Assembly (NCBI RefSeq): GCF_003993775.1
Contig: NZ_RJRZ01000006.1
Location: 1-64,000, forward strand
Direction of reading: 5' to 3'
Source of the DNA: Frigidibacter oleivorans
Lineage (GTDB): Bacteria; Pseudomonadota; Alphaproteobacteria; Rhodobacterales; Rhodobacteraceae
DNA length: 64,000 nucleotides
In this document: in pieces, positions 32,926-41,888 of the stretch
Layout: each line of letters starts with the position of its first letter
Numbering within the stretch: position 1 is the first letter of the stretch
Made by a program: the position numbers and the translations under genes
The notes under the pieces: generated by a model
Seen by the model: only the letters and a program-made list of their open reading frames with translations
What the model was told of the DNA's origin: nothing
Databases searched by the model: none

Positions 32926-34179
32926 ATGCGCTTTTCCGTCTTCCGCGTCCTGCGCGAGGCCGCGACCGGCCATCGCGGCTGGCGCCCGCTGTGGCGCAAC
33001 CCCGACCCGCAGCCGGGCTACGACTATGTCATCGTCGGCGGCGGCGGGCACGGGCTGGCGACGGCCTATTACCTTGCCACCACCTTCCGGCAGGCGCGGA
33101 TCGCGGTGCTGGAAAAGAGCTGGCTCGGGTCCGGCAATATCGGCCGCAACACCACGATCATCCGGTCGAACTATCTGCTGCCCGGCAACGAACCCTTCTA
33201 CGAATTCTCGATGAAGCTGTGGGAGGGGCTGGAACAGGAATTCAACTTCAACGCGATGGTCAGCCAGCGCGGGATCCTGAACCTGATCCATTCCGACGGA
33301 CAGCGCGACGCCTATCGCCGGCGCGGCAACGCGATGCGGCTGGCCGGGGCGGATGCGGAACTGCTGGACCGCGACGGGGTCAGGGCGATGTATCCCTGGC
33401 TGAACTTCGACCACGCGCGCTTTCCCATCAAGGGCGGGCTGCTGCAGCGCCGGGCCGGGACCGCGCGGCATGACGGCGTCGCCTGGGGCTATGCGCGGGG
33501 GGCGGATCTGGCGGGCGTCGATCTGATCCAGAACTGCGAGGTGACGGGGTTCCGCATCGAGGGCGGGCGGGTCCGCGGGGTCGAGACCTCGCGCGGGTTC
33601 ATCGGCGCGGGCAAGGTCGGCGTGGCCGTCGCCGGGTCCACCAGCCGGGTGATGGCGCTGGCGGGCCTGGGGCGGCTGCCGATCGAAAGCCATGCGCTGC
33701 AGGCCTTCGTCAGCGAAGGGCTGAAGCCCGTCATCGACGGGGTCATCACCTTCGGCGCCGGGCATTTCTACGTCAGCCAGTCCGACAAGGGCGGGCTGGT
33801 CTTCGGCGGCGATATCGACGGCTACAACTCCTATGCGCAGCGCGGCAACCTGCCGGTGATCGAGGACGTGGCCGAGGGCGGCATGGCGCTGATGCCGATG
33901 ATCGGGCGGGCGCGGCTGCTGCGCATCTGGGGCGGGATCATGGACATGTCGATGGACGGCTCGCCGATCATCGACCGCACCCCGGTCGAAGGCCTCTATC
34001 TGAATGCGGGCTGGTGCTATGGCGGGTTCAAGGCCACGCCCGCCTCGGGCCATGCCTTCGCGCATCTGCTGGCCACCGACACACCGCATCCCACTGCCGC
34101 CGCCTACCGGCTGGACCGGTTCCGGCGCGGCTGGCTGATCGACGAAAAGGGCGTGGGCGCCCAACCGAACCTTCACTGA
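32926..34179 (+). CDS. mgdA: N-methylglutamate dehydrogenase subunit A (SoxB-like flavoprotein)
   Basis: A 417-residue FAD protein similar to the beta subunit of heterotetrameric sarcosine oxidase. The dinucleotide fold is YVIVGGGGHGLATAYYLA, followed by LEKSWLGSGNIGRNTTIIRSNYL, where the His/Lys region for covalent flavin usually sits. The C-terminal GWCYGGFKATPASGHAFAHL is the conserved FAD-closing motif. In this operon it should oxidise N-methylglutamate to glutamate plus a methylene group carried by tetrahydrofolate. It begins 1 bp after gmaS. Confidence 0.82.
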   Translation: MRFSVFRVLREAATGHRGWRPLWRNPDPQPGYDYVIVGGGGHGLATAYYLATTFRQARIAVLEKSWLGSGNIGRNTTIIRSNYLLPGNEPFYEFSMKLWEGLEQEFNFNAMVSQRGILNLIHSDGQRDAYRRRGNAMRLAGADAELLDRDGVRAMYPWLNFDHARFPIKGGLLQRRAGTARHDGVAWGYARGADLAGVDLIQNCEVTGFRIEGGRVRGVETSRGFIGAGKVGVAVAGSTSRVMALAGLGRLPIESHALQAFVSEGLKPVIDGVITFGAGHFYVSQSDKGGLVFGGDIDGYNSYAQRGNLPVIEDVAEGGMALMPMIGRARLLRIWGGIMDMSMDGSPIIDRTPVEGLYLNAGWCYGGFKATPASGHAFAHLLATDTPHPTAAAYRLDRFRRGWLIDEKGVGAQPNLH

Positions 34180-34188
34180 GGCGATGCG

Positions 34189-34476
34189 ATGCTGATCCCC
34201 CATCCCCTGCTCGGCCCGCGCGACGCGCAGGAGTTCACCTATCTGGGCGATGCGCGGCTGCTCGACCGTCCGGACGGGCTGGCCGAGGACGCCGAGGCTT
34301 CCTTCTTCGACCATGTCTATCTGCGCGACAACCCGGCGGGCCTGCATCGGGAACTGTGGTTCCACGAACAGGGCGACCGGTCCTGGCTGGTGGTGACGCG
34401 CGACACGGTCACCCACGAGATCCTCGGCGCCGAACTGGCCCGCGACCTCGTCCTGCGGAACCGGGGTGCGGCATGA
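34189..34476 (+). CDS. mgdB: N-methylglutamate dehydrogenase subunit B (SoxD-like, without cysteines)
   Basis: A 95-residue small subunit related to SoxD. The N-terminal PHPLLGPRDAQEFTYLGDA aligns with the SoxD zinc finger (CPxCGxRxxxEFxYxG). Here the protein has no cysteine at all, so the zinc site is lost. The RDNPAGLHRELWFHEQGDRSWL block is the typical SoxD core. It would be structural in the MgdABCD complex. It sits 9 bp behind mgdA and overlaps mgdC by 4 bp. Confidence 0.82.
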   Translation: MLIPHPLLGPRDAQEFTYLGDARLLDRPDGLAEDAEASFFDHVYLRDNPAGLHRELWFHEQGDRSWLVVTRDTVTHEILGAELARDLVLRNRGAA

Positions 34477-37403
34477 GACTGCCGGGCGGCCTGATCGACC
34501 GCAGCCGCACGCTGCGCTTCAGCTTCGACGGCCGGGCCTTCACCGGCCATCCGGGCGACACGCTCGCCTCGGCGCTGCTGGCGAACGACGTGCGGCTGAT
34601 GGGCCGCAGCTTCAAGTATCACCGCCCGCGCGGCGTCCTCGCCGCCGGGCCGGAGGAGCCGAATGCGCTGGTGACGCTGGGCACGGGTGCGCGCGCCGAA
34701 CCCAACACCCGCGCCACGGTGGTGGAACTGTGCGACGGCCTCGCCGCCGCCAGCCAGAACCATGTCGGCTCGCTCGGCCGCGACCTGATGGCGGTCAACG
34801 ACCTGCTGTCGCCGCTCTTCGCGGCGGGGTTCTACTACAAGACCTTCATGTGGCCGCGCGCCTTCTGGGAACGGCTCTACGAGCCCCTGATCCGCCGGGC
34901 CGCCGGGCTGGGGCGGCTGTCGATGCAGCCGGACCCGGATGCCTATGACAAGGGCTTCCTGCATTGCGACCTGCTGGTGATCGGCGGCGGTGCGGCGGGT
35001 CTGGCGGCGGCGCTGACCGCGGCCCGGACCGGCGCCCGCGTGATCCTCGCGGACGAGGACATGCGCCTGGGCGGACGGCTGCTGGCGGAAAGCCACACGC
35101 TCGACGACCTGCCCGCGACCGACTGGATCGACCGGGTGGAGCGGGAACTGGCGAGCCTTCCCAACCTGACGGTGCTGCGGCGCACGACGGTCTGGGGCGC
35201 CTTCGATCATGGCATCTTCGGCGCGGTCGAGAGGGTCGCGGACCACCTGCCCGACCCGGGCGGGCGGGTGCGCCAGACCCTGTGGCGGATCACGGCGCGG
35301 CGGGCGGTGCTGGCCGCCGGCGCCATCGAGCGGCACATCCCCTTCCGCAACAACGACCGGCCCGGGATCATGCTGGCCGGTGCGCTGCGGGCCTATGCCA
35401 ATCGCTGGGCCGCCTGTCCCGCCGGGCCGGTGGCGGTGTTCACCGGGACCGATGACGGCCACCGCACCGCGCTGGACCTGATGGCGCGCGGGGTCGAGGT
35501 GGCGGCGGTCATCGACCCGCGCGACGGGGCACGGGCGCAGGGCCCCTACCGGCTGATCCCGGGCGCCGTCGTCACCGATACGCAGGGCCGGCTGGGCCTG
35601 ACCCGCATCGCCGTGACCACAGCGAAGCGGACGGAGTGGATCGCGGCCGCGACGCTGGGCGTCACCGGCGGCTGGAACCCGAACCTGAACCTAGCCGCGC
35701 AGCATCGCGCCCGCCCGGTCTGGGACGCGGCGACGGGATGCTTCCTTCCGCCCGATGGCGCGGTGCCCGGGCTGACCGTCGCCGGTGCGGCGGCGGGGCA
35801 GGGCAGCACCCATGCCGCGCTGCGCTCGGGCGCAGCGGCGGCGGCCGGGGCGCTGGCCTCGCTGGGGATCGCGGCGCCGCTGCCCGACCTGCCCCGGGCC
35901 GAGGATGCGCCCGCCGCAGCCTCGCCCATCTGGCATGTGCCCGGCAGGGGCCGGGCCTGGGTCGATTTCCAGAACGACGTGACGGTGAAGGACATCCGGC
36001 TGGCGCATCAGGAAAACATGCGCTCCGTCGAGCATCTGAAGCGCTGGACCACGCTCGGCATGGCCACCGACCAGGGCAAGACCTCGAACGTGACCGCGCT
36101 GGCGGTGATGGCGGAACTGACCGGGCGCGGCATCGCCGAAACCGGCACGACCATGTGGCGCCCGCCTTATACCCCGGTGCCGATCTCGGTGCTGGGCGGG
36201 GGCGATACGGGGCCGGACTTCCGCCCCCGCCGCCTGACGCCCACCCATCACTGGGCCGCCGCGCAGGGCGCGGTCTTCGTCGAGGTCGGCGCCTGGATGC
36301 GGGCGCAATACTTCCCCCGGCCGGGCGAGACGCACTGGCGCCAGACCGTTGACCGCGAGGTGCTGGCCACCCGCGCCGGCGTGGGCCTGTGCGACGTGAC
36401 CACGCTGGGCAAGATCGACGTGCAGGGCGCGGATGCGGGCGCCTTCCTCGACCGGCTCTATGCCAATCCGATGGCGAGCCTGAAGGTGGGGATGGTCCGC
36501 TATGGGCTGATGCTGCGCGAGGACGGGCATCTCTGGGACGACGGCACCTGCGCGCGGCTGGCCGGGGATCACTACGTCGTCACCACCACCACCGCGCAGG
36601 CGGGGCCGATCTACCGCCACATGGAATTCGCCCGGCAATGCCTGTGGCCGGAACTGGACGTGCAGATCATCTCGACGACCGACGCCTGGGCGCAGATCTC
36701 GGTGGCGGGCCCCCAAGCGCGCCGGCTGCTGGAGCGGGTGGTGGACGGGTTCGACCTGTCGAACGCGGCCTTCCCCTTCATGGCCTGCGCCACGCTCACC
36801 GTCTGCGGCGGGCTGCGCGCGCGGCTGTTCCGCATCTCCTTCTCGGGCGAGCTGGCCTATGAACTCGCGGTGCCGGCGCGTTATGGCGCGGCGCTGATGG
36901 ACCGGTTGCTGCAGGCGGGCGCGGATCTGGGGGCCACGCCCTACGGGACCGAGGCGCTCGGCGTGTTGCGGATCGAGAAGGGCCATGCCGCGGGGAACGA
37001 ACTGAACGGCCAGACCACGGCACAGATGCTGGGCATGGGGCGGATGGTGTCGGCCAGGAAGGACGCGGTCGGGGCGGTGATGTCGCGGCGCGAGGGTCTG
37101 CTGGCCGAGGATCGGGTGCTGGTGGGGCTGCAGCCGGTCGATCCTGCCGATCCGGTGGTGGCGGGATCGCATCTCTTCACCCCCGGCCGCGCGCAGGACA
37201 CCGCGACGGACGAGGGCTGGATCACCTCGGCCTGCCATTCGCCGCATCTGGGATCGGCGATCGGTCTGGGCTTCCTCGCCTGCGGCCGCGACCGGCTGGG
37301 CGAGGTCGTCACCGCCGCCAACCCGCTGGAAGGACAGCAGGTGGCGCTGCGCGTGGTGCCGCTGCCCTTCATCGACCCCGAGGGAGGACGCCTGCGTGAC
37401 TGA
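34473..37403 (+). CDS. mgdC: N-methylglutamate dehydrogenase subunit C (SoxA-like)
   Basis: A 976-residue large subunit. An N-terminal ferredoxin-like 2Fe-2S-fold segment without the cluster cysteines (SFDGRAFTGHPGDTLASALL) is followed by the NAD/FAD Rossmann domain from about residue 165 (LLVIGGGAAGLAAALTAART). The C-terminal ~370 residues form a GcvT-like aminomethyltransferase that binds tetrahydrofolate (GLCDVTTLGKIDVQGADAGAFL and YGLMLREDGHLWDDGT). This domain takes over the methylene group, giving 5,10-methylene-tetrahydrofolate. Start codon overlaps mgdB; the stop lies within the start region of mgdD. Confidence 0.85.
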   Translation: MRLPGGLIDRSRTLRFSFDGRAFTGHPGDTLASALLANDVRLMGRSFKYHRPRGVLAAGPEEPNALVTLGTGARAEPNTRATVVELCDGLAAASQNHVGSLGRDLMAVNDLLSPLFAAGFYYKTFMWPRAFWERLYEPLIRRAAGLGRLSMQPDPDAYDKGFLHCDLLVIGGGAAGLAAALTAARTGARVILADEDMRLGGRLLAESHTLDDLPATDWIDRVERELASLPNLTVLRRTTVWGAFDHGIFGAVERVADHLPDPGGRVRQTLWRITARRAVLAAGAIERHIPFRNNDRPGIMLAGALRAYANRWAACPAGPVAVFTGTDDGHRTALDLMARGVEVAAVIDPRDGARAQGPYRLIPGAVVTDTQGRLGLTRIAVTTAKRTEWIAAATLGVTGGWNPNLNLAAQHRARPVWDAATGCFLPPDGAVPGLTVAGAAAGQGSTHAALRSGAAAAAGALASLGIAAPLPDLPRAEDAPAAASPIWHVPGRGRAWVDFQNDVTVKDIRLAHQENMRSVEHLKRWTTLGMATDQGKTSNVTALAVMAELTGRGIAETGTTMWRPPYTPVPISVLGGGDTGPDFRPRRLTPTHHWAAAQGAVFVEVGAWMRAQYFPRPGETHWRQTVDREVLATRAGVGLCDVTTLGKIDVQGADAGAFLDRLYANPMASLKVGMVRYGLMLREDGHLWDDGTCARLAGDHYVVTTTTAQAGPIYRHMEFARQCLWPELDVQIISTTDAWAQISVAGPQARRLLERVVDGFDLSNAAFPFMACATLTVCGGLRARLFRISFSGELAYELAVPARYGAALMDRLLQAGADLGATPYGTEALGVLRIEKGHAAGNELNGQTTAQMLGMGRMVSARKDAVGAVMSRREGLLAEDRVLVGLQPVDPADPVVAGSHLFTPGRAQDTATDEGWITSACHSPHLGSAIGLGFLACGRDRLGEVVTAANPLEGQQVALRVVPLPFIDPEGGRLRD

Positions 37404-37953
37404 CCTGCGACCGGTGACCGCGCTTGGCGGCGAAACCCCCGCCCGGCTGCAGGCGGGCGGCCATACCCTGCGAGAGATCGGGGACATGGGCCTCGCCTCG
37501 CTGGCGCTGCGGCAGGGGGCGGCGGAGCCCGCGCCCTTCGGACTGGCCCTGCCCGGACCGGGGCAGTGGCAGGCGGGGGCGGAGGTCGCGGCCTTCTGGA
37601 CCGGGCCGGGACAATGGATGATCGAGCGGCCCGGCCGCGCCGACAGCGACATCGCGGCCGAGCTGGCCCCGCTCTGCCCCGGATGTTCGGTGACCGAGCA
37701 GACGGATGCCTTCGCCTGTTTCGAGATTGCCGCCGCGGACGGCGCGGCGATGGACCGGCTGCTGGCGCGGCTGGTGAACCTCGACCCCGCGCGCCTGCGC
37801 CCGGGCAGCGCACAGCGGACGGGGTTCGAACATCTGCCGGTCTTCGTGATCCGCCGCGCCGGGGACCGGGTGGCGATGCTCGGGATGCGGTCGGCGGCGG
37901 GCTCGCTGTGGCACGCGCTGGCCCGGATCGTGACGCGCGAGGCGGCCCGATGA
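37396..37953 (+). CDS. mgdD: N-methylglutamate dehydrogenase subunit D (SoxG-like)
   Basis: A 185-residue protein related to SoxG. It has the family's GQWMIERPGRADSDIAAELA and the VTEQTDAFACFEIAAADGAAMDRLLARL pattern (usually TDQSDAWxxLxLxG). It starts with GTG at 37396, overlapping mgdC by 8 bp. The function of this small subunit is structural as far as known. Behind it, a 28-codon frame (37950-38036) overlaps its stop but shows no recognisable feature. Confidence 0.8.
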   Translation: MTDLRPVTALGGETPARLQAGGHTLREIGDMGLASLALRQGAAEPAPFGLALPGPGQWQAGAEVAAFWTGPGQWMIERPGRADSDIAAELAPLCPGCSVTEQTDAFACFEIAAADGAAMDRLLARLVNLDPARLRPGSAQRTGFEHLPVFVIRRAGDRVAMLGMRSAAGSLWHALARIVTREAAR

Positions 37954-38088
37954 CCATCGCCCGCCTGCTGACCGACAGCCTGACCGCCGCCTGCCGCGCC
38001 GATGGCCTGCCCCCGCCGGAGGGGAGGGCTGCCTGAGATCCGGCCGTCCCGGCACCCGCCGCCCGTCCGACCCGTTACGGAGACCCCG

Positions 38089-38973
38089 ATGAACAGCTTC
38101 TGCCTGACCGTCACCTGCCCCAGCCGTCGCGGCATCGTCGCGGCCATCGCCACCTACCTGGCCGAGCAGGGCTGCAACATCACCGACAGCGCCCAGTTCG
38201 ACGACCTCGCCACCGGCCGCTTCTTCATGCGGGTCAGCGTCGTGTCCGAGGACGGCGCGACGCTGGCGGCGCTGGACCGGGGCTTTGCCCCCATCGCCGC
38301 CGCCTTCGGGATGGTCCACGCCTTCCATGACGAGGCGGCGAAGATGAAGGTCGTGATCATGGTCAGCCGCTTCGGCCATTGCCTGAACGACCTGCTGTAT
38401 CGCTGGCGGATCGGGGCGCTGCCCATCGACATCGTCGCCGTGATCTCGAACCACATGGACTATCAGAAGGTCGTCGTGAACCACGACATCCCCTTCCACT
38501 GCATCCGGGTGACGAAGGAGAACAAGCCCGAGGCCGAGGCGGCGCAGATGCGCATCGTGCGGGACACGGGGGCAGAACTGATCGTGCTCGCCCGCTACAT
38601 GCAGGTCCTGTCCGACGAGATGTGCCGCGAGATGTCGGGGCGGATCATCAATATCCACCACAGCTTCCTGCCCAGCTTCAAGGGTGCCAACCCCTACCGG
38701 CAGGCCTTCGAGCGCGGGGTGAAGCTGATCGGCGCCACCAGCCACTATGTCACCGCCGATCTGGACGAGGGGCCGATCATCGAACAGGACACGGTGCGGG
38801 TGACCCATGCGCAGTCGCCCGAGGATTATGTCAGCCTCGGCCGGGACGTAGAGGCATCAGTGCTGTCCCGCGCCATCCACGCCCATATCCATCGCCGCGT
38901 CTTCCTGAACGGCGACAAGACCGTGGTCTTCCCCGCCTCGCCCGGCAGCCATGCCAGCGAGCGGATGGGCTGA
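38089..38973 (+). CDS. purU: Formyltetrahydrofolate deformylase
   Basis: A 294-residue hydrolase that splits 10-formyl-tetrahydrofolate into tetrahydrofolate and formate. The N-terminal ACT domain (residues 1-80, FCLTVTCPSRRGIVAAIA) precedes the formyltransferase-fold domain. The latter has MVSRFGHCLNDLLYRW, LARYMQVLSDEMC, the catalytic Asn-His block INIHHSFLPSF and GATSHYVTADLDEGPIIEQD with the catalytic Asp. It is the last gene of the methylamine operon and regenerates folate from the one-carbon units released by MgdABCD. A FolD-type enzyme needed in between is not in the window. Confidence 0.93.
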   Translation: MNSFCLTVTCPSRRGIVAAIATYLAEQGCNITDSAQFDDLATGRFFMRVSVVSEDGATLAALDRGFAPIAAAFGMVHAFHDEAAKMKVVIMVSRFGHCLNDLLYRWRIGALPIDIVAVISNHMDYQKVVVNHDIPFHCIRVTKENKPEAEAAQMRIVRDTGAELIVLARYMQVLSDEMCREMSGRIINIHHSFLPSFKGANPYRQAFERGVKLIGATSHYVTADLDEGPIIEQDTVRVTHAQSPEDYVSLGRDVEASVLSRAIHAHIHRRVFLNGDKTVVFPASPGSHASERMG

Positions 38974-38986
38974 GCGATCACGTCGT

Positions 38987-39013
38987 CGGGGGCGCGGCAG
39001 TGCCGCGCCCCCG
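38987..39013. terminator. Bidirectional hairpin between purU and the aldehyde dehydrogenase
   Basis: A perfect 27-bp palindrome with 13-bp arms, CGGGGGCGCGGCA and TGCCGCGCCCCCG, around a single central base. It lies in the 66-bp gap between two convergent genes, as expected for a shared terminator. No T-run follows on either strand. Confidence 0.7.
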
Positions 39014-39039
39014 CTTCGGGCTTCCGGCCTTGGGGAGGA

Positions 39040-40560
39040 TCAGAAGAAGCCCAGCTTGTTCGGGTTGTAGCTGACCAGCATGTTCTTGGTCTGCTGGTAG
39101 TGGTCCAGCATCATCTTGTGGGTCTCGCGCCCGATCCCCGACTGCTTGTAGCCGCCGAAGGCCGCATGCGCCGGATAGGCGTGGTAGTTGTTCACCCAGA
39201 CCCGCCCCGCCTCGATCGCGCGGCCGAAGCGGTAGGCGCGGGTGCCGTCGCGGGTCCAGACGCCGGCGCCGAGCCCGTACATCGTGTCATTGGCGATGGC
39301 GAGCGCCTCGGCCTCGTCCTTGAAGGTGGTGACGGATACGACCGGGCCGAAGATCTCTTCCTGGAAGACCCGCATCCTGTTGTGGCCCTTCAGGATCGTC
39401 GGCTGGATGTAGAAGCCCTGCGACAGGTCGCCGTTGAAGCGCGCGGCATCGCCGCCCACCAGCACCTCGGCCCCTTCCTCGACCCCGATGCGCAGGTAGG
39501 ACATGATCTTGTCGTGCTGCTGCTGGCTGGCCTGCGCGCCCACCATCGTGTCCATCTCGCGCGGGTCGCCCTGCTTGATGGCGCGGACCCGGGCGATGCA
39601 GCGTTCGATGAAGGCCTCGTAGATGTCTTCCTGGATCAGCGCCCGGCTGGGGCAGGTGCAGACCTCGCCCTGGTTGAAGGCGAACAGCACGAAGCCTTCG
39701 ACCGCCTTGTCGAGAAAGGCGTCGTCCTGCGCCATCACGTCGGAAAAGAAGATGTTCGGGGACTTGCCGCCCAGTTCCAGCGTCACCGGGATCAGGTTGA
39801 CGGTCGCGGCCTCCATGATCTTGCGCCCCGTCGCCGTCGAGCCGGTGAAGGCGATCTTGGCGATGCGGTTCGACCGTGCCAGCGCGTTCCCCGCCTCGGC
39901 CCCGGTGCCGTTGACGATGTTCAGCACGCCCGGCGGCAGCAGGTCGCCGATCAGGTCCGCCAGAACCATGATCGCGGCGGGCGTCTGTTCGGCAGGCTTC
40001 ATCACGATGCAGTTGCCGGCGGCCAGCGCCGGGGCCAGCTTCCACGCCGCCATCAGGATCGAGAAGTTCCACGGGATGATCTGGCCGACAACGCCCAGGG
40101 GTTCGTGGAAGTGGTAGGCGACGGTGTCATGGTCGATTTCCGACATCGTGCCTTCCTGGCTGCGCAGGACGCCGGCGAAATAGCGGAAATGGTCGATGGA
40201 CAGCGGGATGTCGGCATTCACCGTCTCGCGGATCGGCTTGCCGTTGTCCCAGGTTTCGGCCGCGGCCAGCAGGTCGAGATTCGCCTCCATCACGTCGGCG
40301 ATCTTCAGCAGCAGGTTCGAGCGGTGCGCGGCCGAGGTCTTGCCCCAGGCCTCGCGCGCGGCATGGGCGGCGTCCAGCGCGCGGTCGATATCGGCGGCGT
40401 CGGACCGCGCGACCTCGCAGATCTTCGCGCCGGTGATCGGCGTGATGTTGTCCATGTAGCGCCCGGCGGCGGGGGGCACGAAGGCGCCGCCGATGAAGTT
40501 GTCATAGCGCGCCGCAAAGGGCGAAGCGGTGCGGAAATCCGCGTGGGACTGCTGGTTCAT
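39040..40560 (-). CDS. NAD-dependent aldehyde dehydrogenase (AldB/ExaC type)
   Basis: A 506-residue aldehyde dehydrogenase of normal length. The nucleophile lies in [15 protein letters not shown] at about residue 300, the motif of the acetaldehyde dehydrogenase AldB/ExaC group. The general base is in [14 protein letters not shown], the NAD loop is [15 protein letters not shown], and [22 protein letters not shown] closes the active site. It likely oxidises acetaldehyde or related short aldehydes made from alcohols. The ATG at 40560 follows GGGAGA. An AcoR-like regulator lies upstream on the same strand, a pairing common for this enzyme. Confidence 0.9.
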   Translation of the reverse strand: MNQQSHADFRTASPFAARYDNFIGGAFVPPAAGRYMDNITPITGAKICEVARSDAADIDRALDAAHAAREAWGKTSAAHRSNLLLKIADVMEANLDLLAAAETWDNGKPIRETVNADIPLSIDHFRYFAGVLRSQEGTMSEIDHDTVAYHFHEPLGVVGQIIPWNFSILMAAWKLAPALAAGNCIVMKPAEQTPAAIMVLADLIGDLLPPGVLNIVNGTGAEAGNALARSNRIAKIAFTGSTATGRKIMEAATVNLIPVTLELGGKSPNIFFSDVMAQDDAFLDKAVEGFVLFAFNQGEVCTCPSRALIQEDIYEAFIERCIARVRAIKQGDPREMDTMVGAQASQQQHDKIMSYLRIGVEEGAEVLVGGDAARFNGDLSQGFYIQPTILKGHNRMRVFQEEIFGPVVSVTTFKDEAEALAIANDTMYGLGAGVWTRDGTRAYRFGRAIEAGRVWVNNYHAYPAHAAFGGYKQSGIGRETHKMMLDHYQQTKNMLVSYNPNKLGFF

Positions 40561-40658
40561 CTCGGTCTCCCTCTCGGCCGCCTCCTCGCGGCCATGGGGG
40601 AAGGATGGGCGCACCGGTCGCGGCCGTCACCGGGGGCGGGGCGGCGGGCGGCGGGCAG

Positions 40659-40678
40659 CTGTCGCAGATTTGCGACAG
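40659..40678. promoter_or_regulatory. Perfect 20-bp palindrome upstream of the aldehyde dehydrogenase
   Basis: CTGTCGCA-GATT-TGCGACAG has two perfect 8-bp arms and a 4-bp spacer. It lies about 100 bp before the dehydrogenase ATG, in the gap behind the regulator gene. Size and symmetry fit an operator for a Fis-type helix-turn-helix dimer such as the one encoded at 40713-41654. Binding is inferred. Confidence 0.65.
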
Positions 40679-40712
40679 GCGGCGGAGGAAATTGCGGGCC
40701 CGCCTCGCCCGG

Positions 40713-41654
40713 TCAGTCGCGGCCCAGCTTGCGGTGCAGGGTCGCCCGGCTGAGCCCGAGCGCGCGGGCCGCCGCCGACACGTTGCCCGAGGCGCGCGCC
40801 AGCGCCCGCGCCAGCACCGCGCGTTCGGCATCGGCGATGCGGTCGTGGCTGTCGAGCCCGACGAGATCGCCCAGCGGGCGGGGACTGGCCGCGATGTCGC
40901 CCGTCAGCCCCAGATGCAGCCGCGCCGCCCGGGTCGCGCCCACCACCAGATCGTCGGCATCGACGGCGAGCAGCGCGCCGGTGCCCCGGTCCACCCCCGG
41001 CACCAGCACGATGCGCGCCCGCGGGAAGGCCGCCTGGAACAGGTCGGCCTCGACCCTGCGCGCGGCATCGGTGACGGTCGGGCCGATCAGCGCCGCCAGC
41101 GCCTCGGGCAGGTCGGCGCGGGCGGTCGACACGTCGATCACCGCCGCGAGCCGCCCCTGCGGATCATGCACGGGCGCGGAGGAGCAGGAGAGGCCGATGT
41201 TCCGCGCCAGGAAGTGCTGGTCGCGGTGGATCGTCACCGCGCGGCCCTCGGCCAGGCAGGTGCCGATGCCGTTGGTGCCCGCCGTGGCCTCGGACCAGAC
41301 GGCGCCGGTCCAGAGGCCGGACTCGGCGAAATCGCGGTCGTCGCCGGCATGGCCGCGCCGGTCCACTGCCACACCCTCGGGATCGGCCAGCACCACGCAG
41401 GCGCCAAGCCCGCCCACCGCCTGAAACAGCCGGTCGAGATGCGGCTGCGCGGCGGGCAGCAGGGGGCCAAGCCGGTCGCGCGCCTGCGCGAGGCCGCGGT
41501 CGTCGAGCCGGCTGTCGGCCCGGCGCTGCGCCGGATCCAGCCGGTGCAGCCGCGCCGACCGCGCCCATGACGCGGCAATGGCAGAGCGCGCGGCGAGGTC
41601 GCCCGACAGCGCGGCCTCGATCCGGGTCGCGTGCAGGGATGTCGGCGTCGGCAT
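40713..41654 (-). CDS. AcoR-like GAF/Fis regulator without AAA+ domain
   Basis: A 313-residue regulator. The N-terminal ~80 residues match the helical start of AcoR proteins (AIAASWARSARLHRLDPAQRR). A GAF-type sensor domain follows (~85-190), including WSEATAGTNGIGTCLAEGRAVTIHRDQHFL and the SCSSAPVHDPQGRLAAVIDVS block. The C-terminus is a Fis-type helix-turn-helix (GNVSAAARALGLSRATLHRKLGRD). The AAA+ domain that AcoR needs to activate sigma54 is absent. The start is the ATG at 41654, chosen because conserved sequence begins there. It presumably controls the adjacent aldehyde dehydrogenase. Confidence 0.85.
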   Translation of the reverse strand: MPTPTSLHATRIEAALSGDLAARSAIAASWARSARLHRLDPAQRRADSRLDDRGLAQARDRLGPLLPAAQPHLDRLFQAVGGLGACVVLADPEGVAVDRRGHAGDDRDFAESGLWTGAVWSEATAGTNGIGTCLAEGRAVTIHRDQHFLARNIGLSCSSAPVHDPQGRLAAVIDVSTARADLPEALAALIGPTVTDAARRVEADLFQAAFPRARIVLVPGVDRGTGALLAVDADDLVVGATRAARLHLGLTGDIAASPRPLGDLVGLDSHDRIADAERAVLARALARASGNVSAAARALGLSRATLHRKLGRD

Positions 41655-41667
41655 GGTCCCTCCCCCC

Positions 41668-41680
41668 GAAGTCGGACTTC
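41668..41680. promoter_or_regulatory. 13-bp palindrome next to the AcoR-like regulator start
   Basis: GAAGTC-G-GACTTC is a perfect inverted repeat 14 bp upstream of the regulator ATG. It could serve autoregulation. It is unlike the palindrome before the dehydrogenase, so a different binder is possible. Confidence 0.3.
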
Positions 41681-41822
41681 CGAAGCATCGGCTGCGCGCG
41701 GGGGCCCCTCCTGCCGCCGCGCGGGCTCGATCCGGTCTGGGGAGCGAGTAAACAGGCTTCGCGCCCTGTTGGCAATCGGAACCGCGCTTGACCTTCCACC
41801 GGGGGCGCGCTGTGCTGGCCGC

Positions 41823-41857
41823 AGACGGGGCGGAAGACGGGGCCGCAGACGGGGCCG
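41823..41857 (+). repeat. 12-bp tandem repeat upstream of the ModE-type gene
   Basis: AGACGGGGC recurs at 41823, 41835 and 41847, giving a 12-bp period over three units with small changes. It lies just ahead of the ModE-type start, between divergent genes. Nothing else is seen in 41681-41888. Confidence 0.6.
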
Positions 41858-41888
41858 CGGCGGGGCGCGCAGGGCAGGGGGGATCGCG

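Noticed and set aside
37950-38036. A 28-codon frame overlapping the mgdD stop
   Set aside because: Too short, no motif and no separate ribosome site. It may be chance; noted under mgdD.
39100-41424. A 774-codon open frame on the plus strand, opposite the aldehyde dehydrogenase and its regulator
   Set aside because: No domain or ribosome site; composition is that of a mirror frame. The minus-strand genes have complete catalytic motifs.
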